In this document: in pieces, positions 8,707-17,470 of the stretch
Layout: every line of letters begins with the position of its first letter
Numbering within the stretch: position 1 is the first letter of the stretch
Assembly: GCF_001544795.2 (NCBI RefSeq)
Contig: NZ_FCOI02000015.1
Location: forward strand, 62,001-126,000
From: Caballeronia temeraria
GTDB lineage: Bacteria; Pseudomonadota; Gammaproteobacteria; Burkholderiales; Burkholderiaceae
DNA length: 64,000 nucleotides
Direction: 5' to 3'
The notes under the pieces: model-generated
Database searches by the model: none
What the model was told of the DNA's origin: nothing
What the model saw: only the letters and a program-made list of their open reading frames with translations
Program-made: the position numbers and the translations under genes

Positions 8707-9477
8707 TCAGTCTTTTTTCGATCGCAGCAGAATGTGCTTCGCGATGCCGCGCAGGATATTCACTTCTTCGGGCTCGAGTCCCGAACGCGCGAACATCCGC
8801 CGCACGCGCGACATCAGTTTCTTCGGATTGGCCGGATCGAGGAAATCGAGCGCGACGAGCGCTTCTTCGAGATGCGCGTACATGCCTTCGATTTCATCGC
8901 TCGATGCGCCCTGCCCCGCCGATTCCACGACGGCGAGCGGACTCACGGGCGTCTGGAACGCGACCCGCAATTCGTACGCGAGCACCTGGACGGCCTGCGC
9001 GAGATTGAGCGAGCTGTAGGCGGGATTGGCCGGAATATGCGCGAGCGCGCTGCAGCGCTCGACGTCCGCGTTGGACAGCCCGGTGCGCTCGTTGCCGAAC
9101 ACGAGCGCGATATCGCCGTGGCGCACAAATTCGTGTGCGCGTTCGGCGAGCGCGCGCGGCGGCATCTGCGGCGGGCCGTATTCGCGCATGCGCGCGGTCA
9201 GCGCGACGGACCAGCGCACCCCGACGAGCGCATCGGCGAGCGTGTCGACGACATGGGCGGACGCGAGCACGTCGTCGGCGCCGGAGGCCATCGCGATGGC
9301 TTCGGGCTCGTTCTTGACGTCGGCGACGCGCGGCGCGACGAGGACGAGGCGCGCGAAGCCCATCGTCTTGAGCGCGCGGGCGGCCGCGCCGACATTGCCC
9401 GGATGACTCGGCTCGACGAGGATGAAGCGCGTGGACGTGAAGCCGCCGGCGGGCGCGGAAAGTTCGTTGGGTTCCAA
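8707..9477 (-). CDS. trmJ: tRNA (cytidine/uridine-2'-O)-methyltransferase TrmJ
   Basis: TrmJ is a SPOUT-class enzyme that 2'-O-methylates position 32 of several tRNAs with S-adenosylmethionine. The 256-residue product opens into ILVEPSHPGNVGAAARALKT at about residue 19. It shows the SAM-knot motifs ALVFGNERTGLSN (about 140) and SSLNLAQAVQVLAYEL (about 165). The only start consistent with the whole domain is a TTG at 9475-9477; no in-frame ATG or GTG precedes the first motif. It is divergent from suhB. Confidence 0.9.
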   Translation of the reverse strand: MEPNELSAPAGGFTSTRFILVEPSHPGNVGAAARALKTMGFARLVLVAPRVADVKNEPEAIAMASGADDVLASAHVVDTLADALVGVRWSVALTARMREYGPPQMPPRALAERAHEFVRHGDIALVFGNERTGLSNADVERCSALAHIPANPAYSSLNLAQAVQVLAYELRVAFQTPVSPLAVVESAGQGASSDEIEGMYAHLEEALVALDFLDPANPKKLMSRVRRMFARSGLEPEEVNILRGIAKHILLRSKKD

Positions 9478-9740
9478 GGCGCGGTTCGTGCTGAAGTTCG
9501 TGCTGCAGTTGAAAAAAGTGCCAGCCCGATATGTTAACGCGCTTTGCCCAACTGACGAAACCGCGCGGCCACTTTCGGGTAAAATGGCGCCTTCGCGCGC
9601 GCCGCGAACGGGTTTGGTGCACCAGGTCGAACCTTCGCGCGAACGCCTCGCTCTTATTCAATTCGTCTTTCGTCGACATAGTCGTTGTCGCCAACTTTTC
9701 CGTCCACACGAAGCTGTCGGGCGGTCAGAGGATTTCGCTC

Positions 9741-10544
9741 ATGCATCCGATGCTCAATATCGCTGTCAAGGCCGCGCGCCGCGCCGGACAGATCATCAAT
9801 CGCGCCTCTCTCGATCTGGATCGCCTCCAGGTCAGCAAGAAACAGCACAACGACTTCGTGACGGAAGTCGACAAGGCGTCCGAAGCCGCGATCATCGAGA
9901 CGCTGCACACCGCCTATCCCGACCACTCCATCCTCGCCGAAGAATCCGGCGCGACGGATCGCGAGTCGGAGTTCCAGTGGATCATCGATCCGCTCGACGG
10001 CACCACCAACTTCATCCACGGCTTTCCGTACTATTGCGTGTCGATCGCGCTCGCGCACAAAGGCGTCGTGCAGCAGGCCGTCATCTACGATCCGACGCGC
10101 AACGACCTCTTCACCGCATCGCGCGGCCGCGGCGCGTATCTGAACGAGCGGCGCATCCGCGTCGGCAAGCTCGATCGTCTGTCGGATGCGCTGATCGGCA
10201 CCGGCTTTCCGTTCCGCGACGGGCAAGGTCTGAACGGCTACATGCGCCTTTTCAGCGAAATGACGCTGTCGTGCGCGGGCCTGCGCCGTCCGGGCGCGGC
10301 GGCGCTCGATCTCGCGAACGTCGCGGCCGGGCGTCTCGACGGCTTCTTCGAGCAAGGCATCCATCCGTGGGACGTGGCGGCGGGCAGCCTGATCGTGACC
10401 GAAGCGGGCGGGCTCGTCGGCAACTACACCGGCGAATCGGATTTCCTGTTCAGGAACGAGATCGTCGCCGCGAATCCGAAGGTGTACGCGCAGATGATCA
10501 AGATTCTCGACATGTACTCGCGCACGCGCCTGACCGGCGAATAA
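9741..10544 (+). CDS. suhB: Inositol monophosphatase family protein SuhB
   Basis: SuhB hydrolyses inositol-1-phosphate and in Proteobacteria also acts in rRNA antitermination complexes. The 267-residue protein has the Mg-binding motifs LAEESG (about residue 67), IDPLDGTTNFIHGFP (about 84-98) and HPWDVAAGSLIVTEAGG (about 213). The ATG at 9741 has AGAGGA about 9 nt upstream. The same frame stays open 70 codons further up but has no family similarity there. A clear Rho-independent terminator follows at 10554. Confidence 0.95.
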   Translation: MHPMLNIAVKAARRAGQIINRASLDLDRLQVSKKQHNDFVTEVDKASEAAIIETLHTAYPDHSILAEESGATDRESEFQWIIDPLDGTTNFIHGFPYYCVSIALAHKGVVQQAVIYDPTRNDLFTASRGRGAYLNERRIRVGKLDRLSDALIGTGFPFRDGQGLNGYMRLFSEMTLSCAGLRRPGAAALDLANVAAGRLDGFFEQGIHPWDVAAGSLIVTEAGGLVGNYTGESDFLFRNEIVAANPKVYAQMIKILDMYSRTRLTGE

Positions 10545-10553
10545 GCGGCATCG

Positions 10554-10584
10554 ACGGGGCGCGTTTTGCGCCCCGTTTGTTTTT
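10554..10584 (+). terminator. Rho-independent terminator after suhB
   Basis: A perfect 9-bp stem, ACGGGGCGC paired with GCGCCCCGT, encloses a GTTTT loop. A T-rich run follows at 10576-10584. It lies 10 bp after the suhB stop. Confidence 0.85.
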
Positions 10585-10730
10585 CCTCCCTTCGCGCTCC
10601 GGGCGCGCCGCCTGCTCTGCAATGAATGCAGGGCTCCGTTACAGTGCAAGCTTTGCCCGCGTTCCGGTCAGGGCGATGCGCGCTTTCCCCGCCTTCTGCT
10701 CCTGCGCCGCGCCACCCATCCAGCCCGCTC

Positions 10731-12029
10731 ATGAAGAAAGGCTTCTACACGATCATCGCCGCGCAATTCGTCTCGTCGCTCGCCGACAATGCGCTCCTGA
10801 TCGCCGCGATCGCCATGCTCGCCGTCGTGCATTCGGCGCCGTGGGTCACGCCGCTCTTGCAGATCTTTTTCACGATTTCGTATGTAGTGCTGGCGCCGTT
10901 CGTCGGCGCATTCGCCGATGCCATCCAGAAGCGCCACGTCATGTTCATCTCGAACGCGCTCAAGGCAGCCGGCTGCGCGATGATGATCGCGGGCGTCCAT
11001 CCGATGATCGCGTATGGCGTCGTCGGCCTCGGCGCGGCGGCCTACTCGCCCGCGAAATACGGCATTCTCACCGAACTCCTGCCGCCGCAGAAGCTGATCG
11101 CGGCGAACGCGTGGCTCGAATCCGCGACCGTCGGCTCGACGATTCTCGGCACCGTGATCGGCGGCGCGCTCGTGAGCCAGGTCATCGGCAACTGGGTCGC
11201 GCATGCGCATCTGCCGTTCGTGAGCACCGCCGCGCACGCCGCGCTTTTCGCCGTGATGGTCATTTATGCGTCGGCGGCGGTCATCAACGTGTTCATTCCG
11301 GATACCGGCGCGCGCTATCCCGTCGTGCTGAATCATCCGACGAAGCTCATCCACGATTTCTCGCACTCGTTCAAGGTGCTGTGGAAGGACAAGCTCGCGC
11401 AGATCGCGCTGTGGGTCACGACGCTGCTCTGGGGCGCGGCCGTCACGCTGCAATTGCTCGTGCTCAAATGGGCCGACGCGAACCTCGGCCTCTCGCTCTC
11501 GAAAGCCGCCGTGCTGCAAGGCGTGACGGGCGTGGGCATCGCGTTCGGCGCCGCGGCCGCGTCCGCGTGGATCATGCTGCGCCAGTCGCTGAAAGTGCTG
11601 CCGGTGGGCGTGCTGATCGGCGCGGTCTCGGTCGCGATGGCCTTCTACAACAAGGACCTCTTCCCGGCCGGCGCGGGCGTGCATATCGGTCCGCTCTTCG
11701 CGCCCGCGTACATCCTGATGGCCTATCCGCTGATGATCGCGCTCGGCGGTCTGTCGGGCTTTTTCATCGTGCCGATGAACGCGATCCTGCAGCATCGCGG
11801 CGCGACGCTCTTGTCCGCCGGACATTCCATCGCGGTGCAGAACTTCAACCAGAATCTCGCCGTGCTGGCGATGCTCGGCGCCTACGCGCTGCTCCTGACG
11901 AGCAAGGTGCCGGTGCAGTGGATCATCGTCGTGTTCGGGCTTTTCGTGTGCCTGATGATGGCGCTCGCGATGCGCCGCCACGCGCAAAACGAACGCCAAA
12001 CGGATCTCGGTGCGCTCGTCGAGGAATGA
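10731..12029 (+). CDS. lplT: Lysophospholipid transporter LplT (MFS)
   Basis: LplT is an inner-membrane flippase of the major facilitator superfamily. It brings lysophospholipids inward for re-acylation by Aas. The 432-residue product starts MKKGFYTIIAAQFVSSLADN and has about 12 hydrophobic segments. The loop FVGAFADAIQKRHVM holds the MFS motif-A-like sequence near residue 65. The ATG at 10731 matches the family N-terminus; the frame is open 35 codons upstream without similarity. No aas gene is nearby in this window. Confidence 0.9.
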   Translation: MKKGFYTIIAAQFVSSLADNALLIAAIAMLAVVHSAPWVTPLLQIFFTISYVVLAPFVGAFADAIQKRHVMFISNALKAAGCAMMIAGVHPMIAYGVVGLGAAAYSPAKYGILTELLPPQKLIAANAWLESATVGSTILGTVIGGALVSQVIGNWVAHAHLPFVSTAAHAALFAVMVIYASAAVINVFIPDTGARYPVVLNHPTKLIHDFSHSFKVLWKDKLAQIALWVTTLLWGAAVTLQLLVLKWADANLGLSLSKAAVLQGVTGVGIAFGAAAASAWIMLRQSLKVLPVGVLIGAVSVAMAFYNKDLFPAGAGVHIGPLFAPAYILMAYPLMIALGGLSGFFIVPMNAILQHRGATLLSAGHSIAVQNFNQNLAVLAMLGAYALLLTSKVPVQWIIVVFGLFVCLMMALAMRRHAQNERQTDLGALVEE

Positions 12030-12227
12030 AGCTTGCTCCACGGTGTATTCTGGGTTCATACCCCGGCGCCGCCTCACGACGAACTCAAGGGAGGGAACGC
12101 GGGCGGCGGGGTCGGGTCGTAACGCTTCAAGCGGCGCGCGGCGGTTTTCCGCGCGCGTCGCGTGGCGTATCGCGGGCCGGACCCGGCGATATTCATTCCT
12201 CGGCAACGTCAATAAAGGAGCATGGAA

Positions 12228-12596
12228 ATGGGATTGTTCACACGTTCGACGCTCGATAGCAGGATCGATGGCGCAGCCGACCTCGGCCAGCGCGCGGTGC
12301 GCGGTGCGAGCGACGCGGTCGATTCGGCCAGCAGCCAGTTGCGCAGCCTGCTCGACGACCTGGAAAGCTCGATTTCCGGCGCGAAGGACATCGACGCGGA
12401 CAAGCTGCGCAAGGAGCTGCAATCGAGACTCAAGACCGCGCGTTCGCAGATGAACGGCGCGGGCACCGTGCTGTCCGGCAGGCTGAACGATGCAGCCGGT
12501 TACGCCGACGACTTCGTGCATGACAAGCCCTGGCACACGCTCGGCGCGGTGGCGGGCCTCGCCCTGCTCGTCGGTTTCCTGGCCGGGCGCGCGTAA
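12228..12596 (+). CDS. DUF883 (ElaB/YqjD-like) membrane-anchored protein
   Basis: This is a small helical protein of 122 residues. Residues 1-95 are amphipathic and alanine-rich with no cysteine. The C-terminus holds one glycine-zipper-like membrane segment (TLGAVAGLALLVGFLAGRA). E. coli relatives (ElaB, YqjD) anchor to the inner membrane and bind ribosomes in stationary phase; the same role here is inference. Two ATGs lie 6 bp apart. AAAGGAG leaves only 1 nt before the first ATG (12222) but 7 nt before the second, so I chose 12228. It is followed by a strong hairpin. Confidence 0.88.
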   Translation: MGLFTRSTLDSRIDGAADLGQRAVRGASDAVDSASSQLRSLLDDLESSISGAKDIDADKLRKELQSRLKTARSQMNGAGTVLSGRLNDAAGYADDFVHDKPWHTLGAVAGLALLVGFLAGRA

Positions 12597-12618
12597 CGCG
12601 TCCAGACGCCTTTTAACG

Positions 12619-12656
12619 GCTGCCGCCGGCACGAGCGCGTTCGTGCCGGCGGCAGC
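12619..12656. terminator. Strong hairpin after the DUF883 gene
   Basis: A perfect 16-bp inverted repeat, GCTGCCGCCGGCACGA and its complement, has a 6-nt GCGCGT loop. It begins 23 bp after the DUF883 stop. No T-run follows, so it may be an RNA-stabilising 3' hairpin rather than a classical terminator. Confidence 0.55.
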
Positions 12657-12759
12657 GTTCGTTCGCGCGATTTCCATCGGCTCGTAACACGGCATCGGCC
12701 ATTCGGCCGACTCCGCCGTCATCCCACGACAGGTTAAACTCATGCCCTATCGGTCGATT

Positions 12760-12789
12760 AACGGCCGGCGCACGTCGCGCCCGGCCGTT
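12760..12789. repeat. 9-bp inverted repeat upstream of mutS
   Basis: AACGGCCGG and CCGGCCGTT flank a 12-nt loop, ending 29 bp before the mutS ATG. It could be a weak terminator or an operator-like palindrome. No T-tract is present. Confidence 0.35.
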
Positions 12790-12818
12790 TAGTCATTCTG
12801 GCCTTCACAGCACGCAAG

Positions 12819-15524
12819 ATGGGCAATCAAACGGCAACTCCCGACACTTCCACTGACACCGCCGCCCCGCTCGCGGACCTGTCGCAGCACACGCCGATGA
12901 TGCAGCAGTATTTGCGCATCAAGGCGGAACATCCCGGCACGCTCGTTTTCTATCGCATGGGCGATTTTTACGAGCTTTTCTTCGACGACGCCGAGAAAGC
13001 CGCGCGTCTGCTCGATCTGACGCTCACGCAGCGCGGCGCATCGGGCGGCAATCCGATCAAGATGGCGGGCGTTCCGCATCACGCGTGCGAGCAATATCTC
13101 GCGAAGCTCGTGAAGCTGGGCGAATCGGTGGCGATTTGTGAGCAGATCGGCGATCCGGCGACATCGAAAGGGCCGGTCGAGCGCAAGGTCGTGCGCGTCG
13201 TGACGCCCGGCACGCTGACCGACGCCGCCCTGCTTTCCGACAAAAGCGATGTCTATCTGCTGGCGCTGTGCCCCGCGCACAACCGTCGCGGCGTGGTGAC
13301 GAGCGTCGGCCTTGCGTGGCTCAATCTCGCGAGCGGCGCGCTGCGCCTCGCGGAAGTCGCGCCGAATCAGGTCAGCACGGCGCTCGAGCGCATTCGTCCG
13401 GCGGAAACGCTCATCGCCGATTCAATCACCGACGTGCAGGCATCGCTCGGTGTGACGAACCCCGGCGCGACCACGCGCGTGCCGGCATGGCACTTCGATG
13501 TCGGCTCGGGCACGCAGCGTTTGCGCGAGCAACTCGATGTCGCGAGCCTCGACGGCTTCGGCGCGCAGACGCTCACCTGCGCGTGCGGCGCGGCCGGCGC
13601 GCTGCTGCTCTACGCCGCGGCCACGCAGGGCCAGCAGTTGCGCCACGTGCGCAGCCTGAAGGTCGAATACGAATCGGAATACATCGGGCTGGACCCGGCT
13701 ACGCGGCGCAATCTCGAACTCACCGAGACGCTGCGCGGCACCGAATCGCCCACGCTGTTTTCGCTGCTCGATACCTGCTGCACGACGATGGGCAGCCGCC
13801 TCTTGCGCCACTGGCTGCATCATCCGCCGCGCGATGCGTCGATCGCTCAGGCGCGCCAGCAGGGCATCGGCGCACTGCTCGACGCGCCCACGAGCGGCGG
13901 CCTCGACACGCTGCGCGGCGCGCTGCGCAAGATATCGGACATCGAACGGATTACGGGCCGGCTCGCGTTGCTGTCGGCGCGGCCGCGCGATCTGTCGAGC
14001 CTGCGCGACACCTTCGCCGCGCTGCCCGATCTGCGCGCGCTCGTCGCCGGCGTGGCCGCGCATGCGCCGGCGCTCGGGCGTATCGATGCGGCGCTGGAGC
14101 CGCCGCACGAGTGTCTCGATCTGCTGACGAACGCGATTGCGACGGAGCCCGCCGCGCTGATCCGCGACGGCGGCGTGATCGCGCGCGGCTACGATCCCGA
14201 TCTCGATGAATTGCGCGATATTTCGGAGAACTGCGACCAGTTCCTGATCGACCTCGAAACACGCGAGCGCACGCGCACGGGCATCGCGAATCTGCGCGTC
14301 GAGTACAACAAGGTGCATGGCTTCTATATCGAAGTCACGCGGGGGCAGACGGACAAGGTGCCCGATGATTATCGGCGCCGTCAGACGCTCAAGAACGCCG
14401 AGCGCTACATCACGCCGGAACTGAAGACGTTCGAAGACAAGGCGCTTTCCGCGCAGGAACGGGCGCTGGCCCGCGAACGCGCGCTCTACGACGCGCTGCT
14501 GCAGAACCTGCTGCCCTTCATCGCGGATTGCCAGCGCGTCGCCAGCGCGCTCGCCGAGCTCGATCTGCTGTGCGCCTTCGCCGAACGCGCCCGCGCGCTC
14601 GACTGGGTCGCGCCGGAGTTCACGGCCGATGCGGGCATCGATATCGAACAGGGACGGCATCCGGTCGTCGAGGCGCAGGTCGAGCAGTTCATCGCCAATG
14701 ACTGCTGTCTCAGCCAGGACCGCAAGCTTCTGCTCATCACCGGCCCGAACATGGGCGGTAAATCGACCTTCATGCGTCAGACCGCGCTCATCGCGCTGAT
14801 GGCGCACGTCGGCAGTTATGTGCCCGCGAAACGCGCGCGGTTCGGCGCGCTCGATCGCATCTTCACGCGCATCGGCGCCGCCGACGATCTCGCGGGCGGC
14901 CGCTCGACCTTCATGGTCGAGATGACCGAAGCGGCGGCCATTCTCAACGACGCGAGCGCATCGAGCCTCGTTCTGATGGACGAGATCGGACGCGGCACCT
15001 CGACCTTCGACGGCCTCGCGCTCGCATGGGCCATCGCGCGGCATCTGCTCACGCACAACGGCTGCTATACGCTTTTCGCAACGCACTACTTCGAGCTCAC
15101 GCAGTTGCCCGCGGAGTTCGCGCAGGCGGCGAACGTGCATTTGTCGGCGGTGGAGCACGATCACGGCATCGTGTTCCTGCACGCCGTGAGTGAAGGACCG
15201 GCCAATCAGAGCTACGGCCTGCAGGTCGCGCAACTCGCCGGCGTGCCTGCCGCGGTGATCCGCGCGGCGCGCAAGCATCTCGTGCATCTGGAGCAGCAGT
15301 CCGTCAGCCAGCCGGCCGCGCAATTCGATCTCTTCGCGAGCCAGCCGTACGCGCCGTATGAAGACGATGCACCGCTTCACGACGAAAAAGCCGAAGCGCC
15401 CGAGCATCCGGCGATGGAAAAGCTGCGCGCGCTCGACCCGAACGATCTGCGTCCGCGCGATGCGCTCGATCTGCTCTACGAACTGCATGAACTGGCGAAG
15501 CGTCCGCCGGATGCCTTGCGTTGA
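12819..15524 (+). CDS. mutS: DNA mismatch repair protein MutS
   Basis: MutS recognises mismatches and small loops and recruits MutL. The 901-residue protein has the mismatch-contacting FYELF motif near residue 50 (GDFYELFFDD). The Walker A motif GPNMGGKSTFMRQ is at about residue 642, the Walker B/signature DEIGRGTSTFDG at about 720, and a helix-turn-helix near 790. The C-terminal tail is slightly longer than E. coli's but keeps the tetramerisation-type end (LDPNDLRPRDALDLLYEL). The last 14 bp overlap the start of the next gene. Confidence 0.98.
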   Translation: MGNQTATPDTSTDTAAPLADLSQHTPMMQQYLRIKAEHPGTLVFYRMGDFYELFFDDAEKAARLLDLTLTQRGASGGNPIKMAGVPHHACEQYLAKLVKLGESVAICEQIGDPATSKGPVERKVVRVVTPGTLTDAALLSDKSDVYLLALCPAHNRRGVVTSVGLAWLNLASGALRLAEVAPNQVSTALERIRPAETLIADSITDVQASLGVTNPGATTRVPAWHFDVGSGTQRLREQLDVASLDGFGAQTLTCACGAAGALLLYAAATQGQQLRHVRSLKVEYESEYIGLDPATRRNLELTETLRGTESPTLFSLLDTCCTTMGSRLLRHWLHHPPRDASIAQARQQGIGALLDAPTSGGLDTLRGALRKISDIERITGRLALLSARPRDLSSLRDTFAALPDLRALVAGVAAHAPALGRIDAALEPPHECLDLLTNAIATEPAALIRDGGVIARGYDPDLDELRDISENCDQFLIDLETRERTRTGIANLRVEYNKVHGFYIEVTRGQTDKVPDDYRRRQTLKNAERYITPELKTFEDKALSAQERALARERALYDALLQNLLPFIADCQRVASALAELDLLCAFAERARALDWVAPEFTADAGIDIEQGRHPVVEAQVEQFIANDCCLSQDRKLLLITGPNMGGKSTFMRQTALIALMAHVGSYVPAKRARFGALDRIFTRIGAADDLAGGRSTFMVEMTEAAAILNDASASSLVLMDEIGRGTSTFDGLALAWAIARHLLTHNGCYTLFATHYFELTQLPAEFAQAANVHLSAVEHDHGIVFLHAVSEGPANQSYGLQVAQLAGVPAAVIRAARKHLVHLEQQSVSQPAAQFDLFASQPYAPYEDDAPLHDEKAEAPEHPAMEKLRALDPNDLRPRDALDLLYELHELAKRPPDALR

Positions 15525-16827
15525 GCGCGCCGCGCCGCGCGTCGAGCGTGCCGCCGCGGCACGCCTGACCCGCGCCCTGACGATCGCCGTCGCGCTCGCG
15601 TGCGGCGCGATCGCGCAGGCGCACGCCGAAGGCAACGTGCCGCTCGGCTTCGCCGTGCTCTCCGACGCCCTCTCCCGCCCCGCCGACGAAGCGCCCGTGC
15701 GCCGCATGCTCGACGCGATCGGGCGCGACAGCGGTATGGCGTTCATCGTGTACGACGGCAATCTGAAGGACGGCGCCGAGCCATGCCGCGACAGCGTCTA
15801 TCAGTCGCGGCACGACCTGCTGGACGCATCGCGCACGCCGCTCGTGCTGCTGCTGGGCCAGCACGACTGGGCCGACTGCGGCCTCGCGCATGCGGGCGGT
15901 TACGATCCGGTCGAGCGTCTCGACTTCGTGCGTCAGCTCTTCTTCGCCGATGCCAGCTCGCTCGGACAAAGCCCGCTCATGCTCTCGCGCGAAAGCGATG
16001 TCGCGCGCTTTCGCACGTTTCGCGAGATCGTGCGCTGGCAGGCACAGGGCATCGCGTTCATCGGGCTGAACGTGTCGAGTCCGAACAATCACTATCTGAC
16101 CGCGGGCGGGCGCAACGGCGAGTTCGAGGATCGCGCCGTCGCGACGACTTTCTGGCTCGAACACGCGGCGGAAACGGCGCGGCGTACCGAGATGCGCGCG
16201 CTCGTCATCCTGATGCAGGGCGACCCGGACTTTTCGCGCTACGAGCGGCGCGAGCGCTTCGCGTGGCTGCGCTTCTCGCATTCGAACCAGCCGCGCGATG
16301 GTTTTCTCGAACTGAAACGCAGCCTCGTGAAGGCGGCGGAGATCTTTCGCGGGCCGGTCCTCGTGATTCACGCAACGGACACGCCCGAGCCCAACGGCTT
16401 TCACATCGACCAGCCATTGCGCAACGACAAGGGCTTGATCGTCACGAATCTCACGCGCGTGGCGATCGCGTTCAAGAAACCGCATTCGCAATGGCTCGAA
16501 GTGCAAAGCGATGCGCAATGGCATCCGCCGTTTCGTCTGCGTCTGCGCGATGTCAAGGACACCCGCACGCATGAGCCGGTCGCGCCGCAATCCGAGGCGC
16601 CCGCTGCGTCTTATCCTGCGCCGTATCCAACGCCTCAGCCCGCGTTGCCCGCCTCTCCCGCCCTGCTGCGCAACGATCTGCCCGAGGCGTTGCCCGCGCC
16701 GCCGTCGATGCCGCTGCCGGCGTCCGATCTGCCGCCGATCCTCACGCCGCCGCAGTCCTTGCCGCCCATCTATCCCGTGCCCGCATCTGGCGTGCAAAGC
16801 GGCATCGGCTCGGCGAACGGGCAATAA
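15511..16827 (+). CDS. Secreted calcineurin-phosphoesterase-like protein with altered metal motifs
   Basis: This 438-residue exported protein overlaps mutS by 14 bp. A signal peptide (ALTIAVALACGAIAQAHAEG) ends near residue 36. The body follows the plan of calcineurin-like phosphoesterases, but the usual metal ligands look changed. FAVLSDALS is in the place of a D-x-H motif, IVYDGNLKD in the place of GDxxD, and VLLLGQHDWADCG in the place of GNHD. The last ~80 residues are proline-rich. It may be an inactive or structurally different phosphoesterase. Family assignment is by motif pattern only, and the function is unknown. A bidirectional terminator ends it. Confidence 0.75.
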   Translation: MPCVERAAPRVERAAAARLTRALTIAVALACGAIAQAHAEGNVPLGFAVLSDALSRPADEAPVRRMLDAIGRDSGMAFIVYDGNLKDGAEPCRDSVYQSRHDLLDASRTPLVLLLGQHDWADCGLAHAGGYDPVERLDFVRQLFFADASSLGQSPLMLSRESDVARFRTFREIVRWQAQGIAFIGLNVSSPNNHYLTAGGRNGEFEDRAVATTFWLEHAAETARRTEMRALVILMQGDPDFSRYERRERFAWLRFSHSNQPRDGFLELKRSLVKAAEIFRGPVLVIHATDTPEPNGFHIDQPLRNDKGLIVTNLTRVAIAFKKPHSQWLEVQSDAQWHPPFRLRLRDVKDTRTHEPVAPQSEAPAASYPAPYPTPQPALPASPALLRNDLPEALPAPPSMPLPASDLPPILTPPQSLPPIYPVPASGVQSGIGSANGQ

Positions 16828-16855
16828 AAAAGCGCAGCCGTAGCTGCGCTTTTTT
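16826..16855. terminator. Bidirectional terminator between convergent genes
   Basis: AAAAAAGCGCAGC and GCTGCGCTTTTTT form a perfect 13-bp stem with a CGTA loop. It directly follows the plus-strand stop and lies 15 bp before the slyD stop, so it can serve both genes. Confidence 0.9.
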
Positions 16856-16870
16856 CATCGGCCGACGCGC

Positions 16871-17416
16871 TCAGTGCAGCGTCGGACCGGAGTCCTTGCG
16901 GGGTTCGTCGTCATCGTCGTCTTCATCGACCACATGCAAACCGTCCGCGCCATGCGCGTGTTGATGCTGGATTTCGTCGTCCGTCGCCGTGCGCACTTCC
17001 TGGACGGAGAGCGCGAAACGCAGCGCCATGCCCGCGAGCGGATGATTGCCGTCGAGCACGACTTTGTCTTCCGCGACATCGGTCACGGTGTAGATCAGCG
17101 AGTCGATGTCGTCGTCGCCGTCTTCGGGCGTGCCCTCGAACTGCATGCCGACTTCGAGCGGCTCGGGAAAGCGGCTGCGCTCCTCGACCTTCACGAGTTC
17201 GGGATCGTATTCACCGAATGCATCCTGCGGCTCGAGCTGAATGAGCGTTTCGTAGCCCGCCTCGTGACCGTCGAGCGCTTCCTCGATCTTGGGGAACGTG
17301 CCATCATAGCCGCCGTGCAGATAGACCATCGGCTCGTCGCTCTCCTCAATCAGATTGCCTTGCGCATCCGATAGCTTGTAAGCGACCGAAACGACGGTGT
17401 CTTTCGCAATTTTCAT
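16871..17416 (-). CDS. slyD: FKBP-type peptidyl-prolyl isomerase, SlyD-like
   Basis: This is a cytoplasmic prolyl isomerase/chaperone. The 181-residue product starts MKIAKDTVVSVAYKLSDAQG and has the FKBP fold interrupted by an insert-in-flap chaperone segment (about residues 75-130). It ends in a His/Asp-rich tail (HQHAHGADGLHVVDEDDDDD) that may bind nickel or other metals, as in SlyD. It has fewer histidines and no Cys-rich tail. GGAGG sits 5 nt before the ATG at 17416, which decides the start over the much longer open frame. It is divergent from roxA with only 33 bp between starts. Confidence 0.93.
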   Translation of the reverse strand: MKIAKDTVVSVAYKLSDAQGNLIEESDEPMVYLHGGYDGTFPKIEEALDGHEAGYETLIQLEPQDAFGEYDPELVKVEERSRFPEPLEVGMQFEGTPEDGDDDIDSLIYTVTDVAEDKVVLDGNHPLAGMALRFALSVQEVRTATDDEIQHQHAHGADGLHVVDEDDDDDEPRKDSGPTLH

Positions 17417-17441
17417 TGGATCCTCCAAGATACAAGCCTCG

Positions 17442-17470
17442 ATTATACGATGCCCAAGCGGCCCTCTCAC
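17442..17470 (-). promoter_or_regulatory. Candidate promoter for slyD, inside the roxA 5' end
   Basis: On the minus strand GTGAGA (17465-17470) and a perfect TATAAT (17442-17447) are 17 bp apart. It would start transcription about 19 nt before the slyD ATG and overlaps the first codons of roxA. Confidence 0.5.

Noticed and set aside
9544..9585. TTGCCC and TAAAAT as a suhB promoter
   Set aside because: The spacing is about 30 bp, too long for a sigma-70 promoter, and no better -35 lies 16-18 bp upstream of TAAAAT.
9422..12259. 945-codon plus-strand frame across suhB and lplT
   Set aside because: It is a shifted frame of suhB and lplT, which both have strong family matches; the product is Arg-rich.
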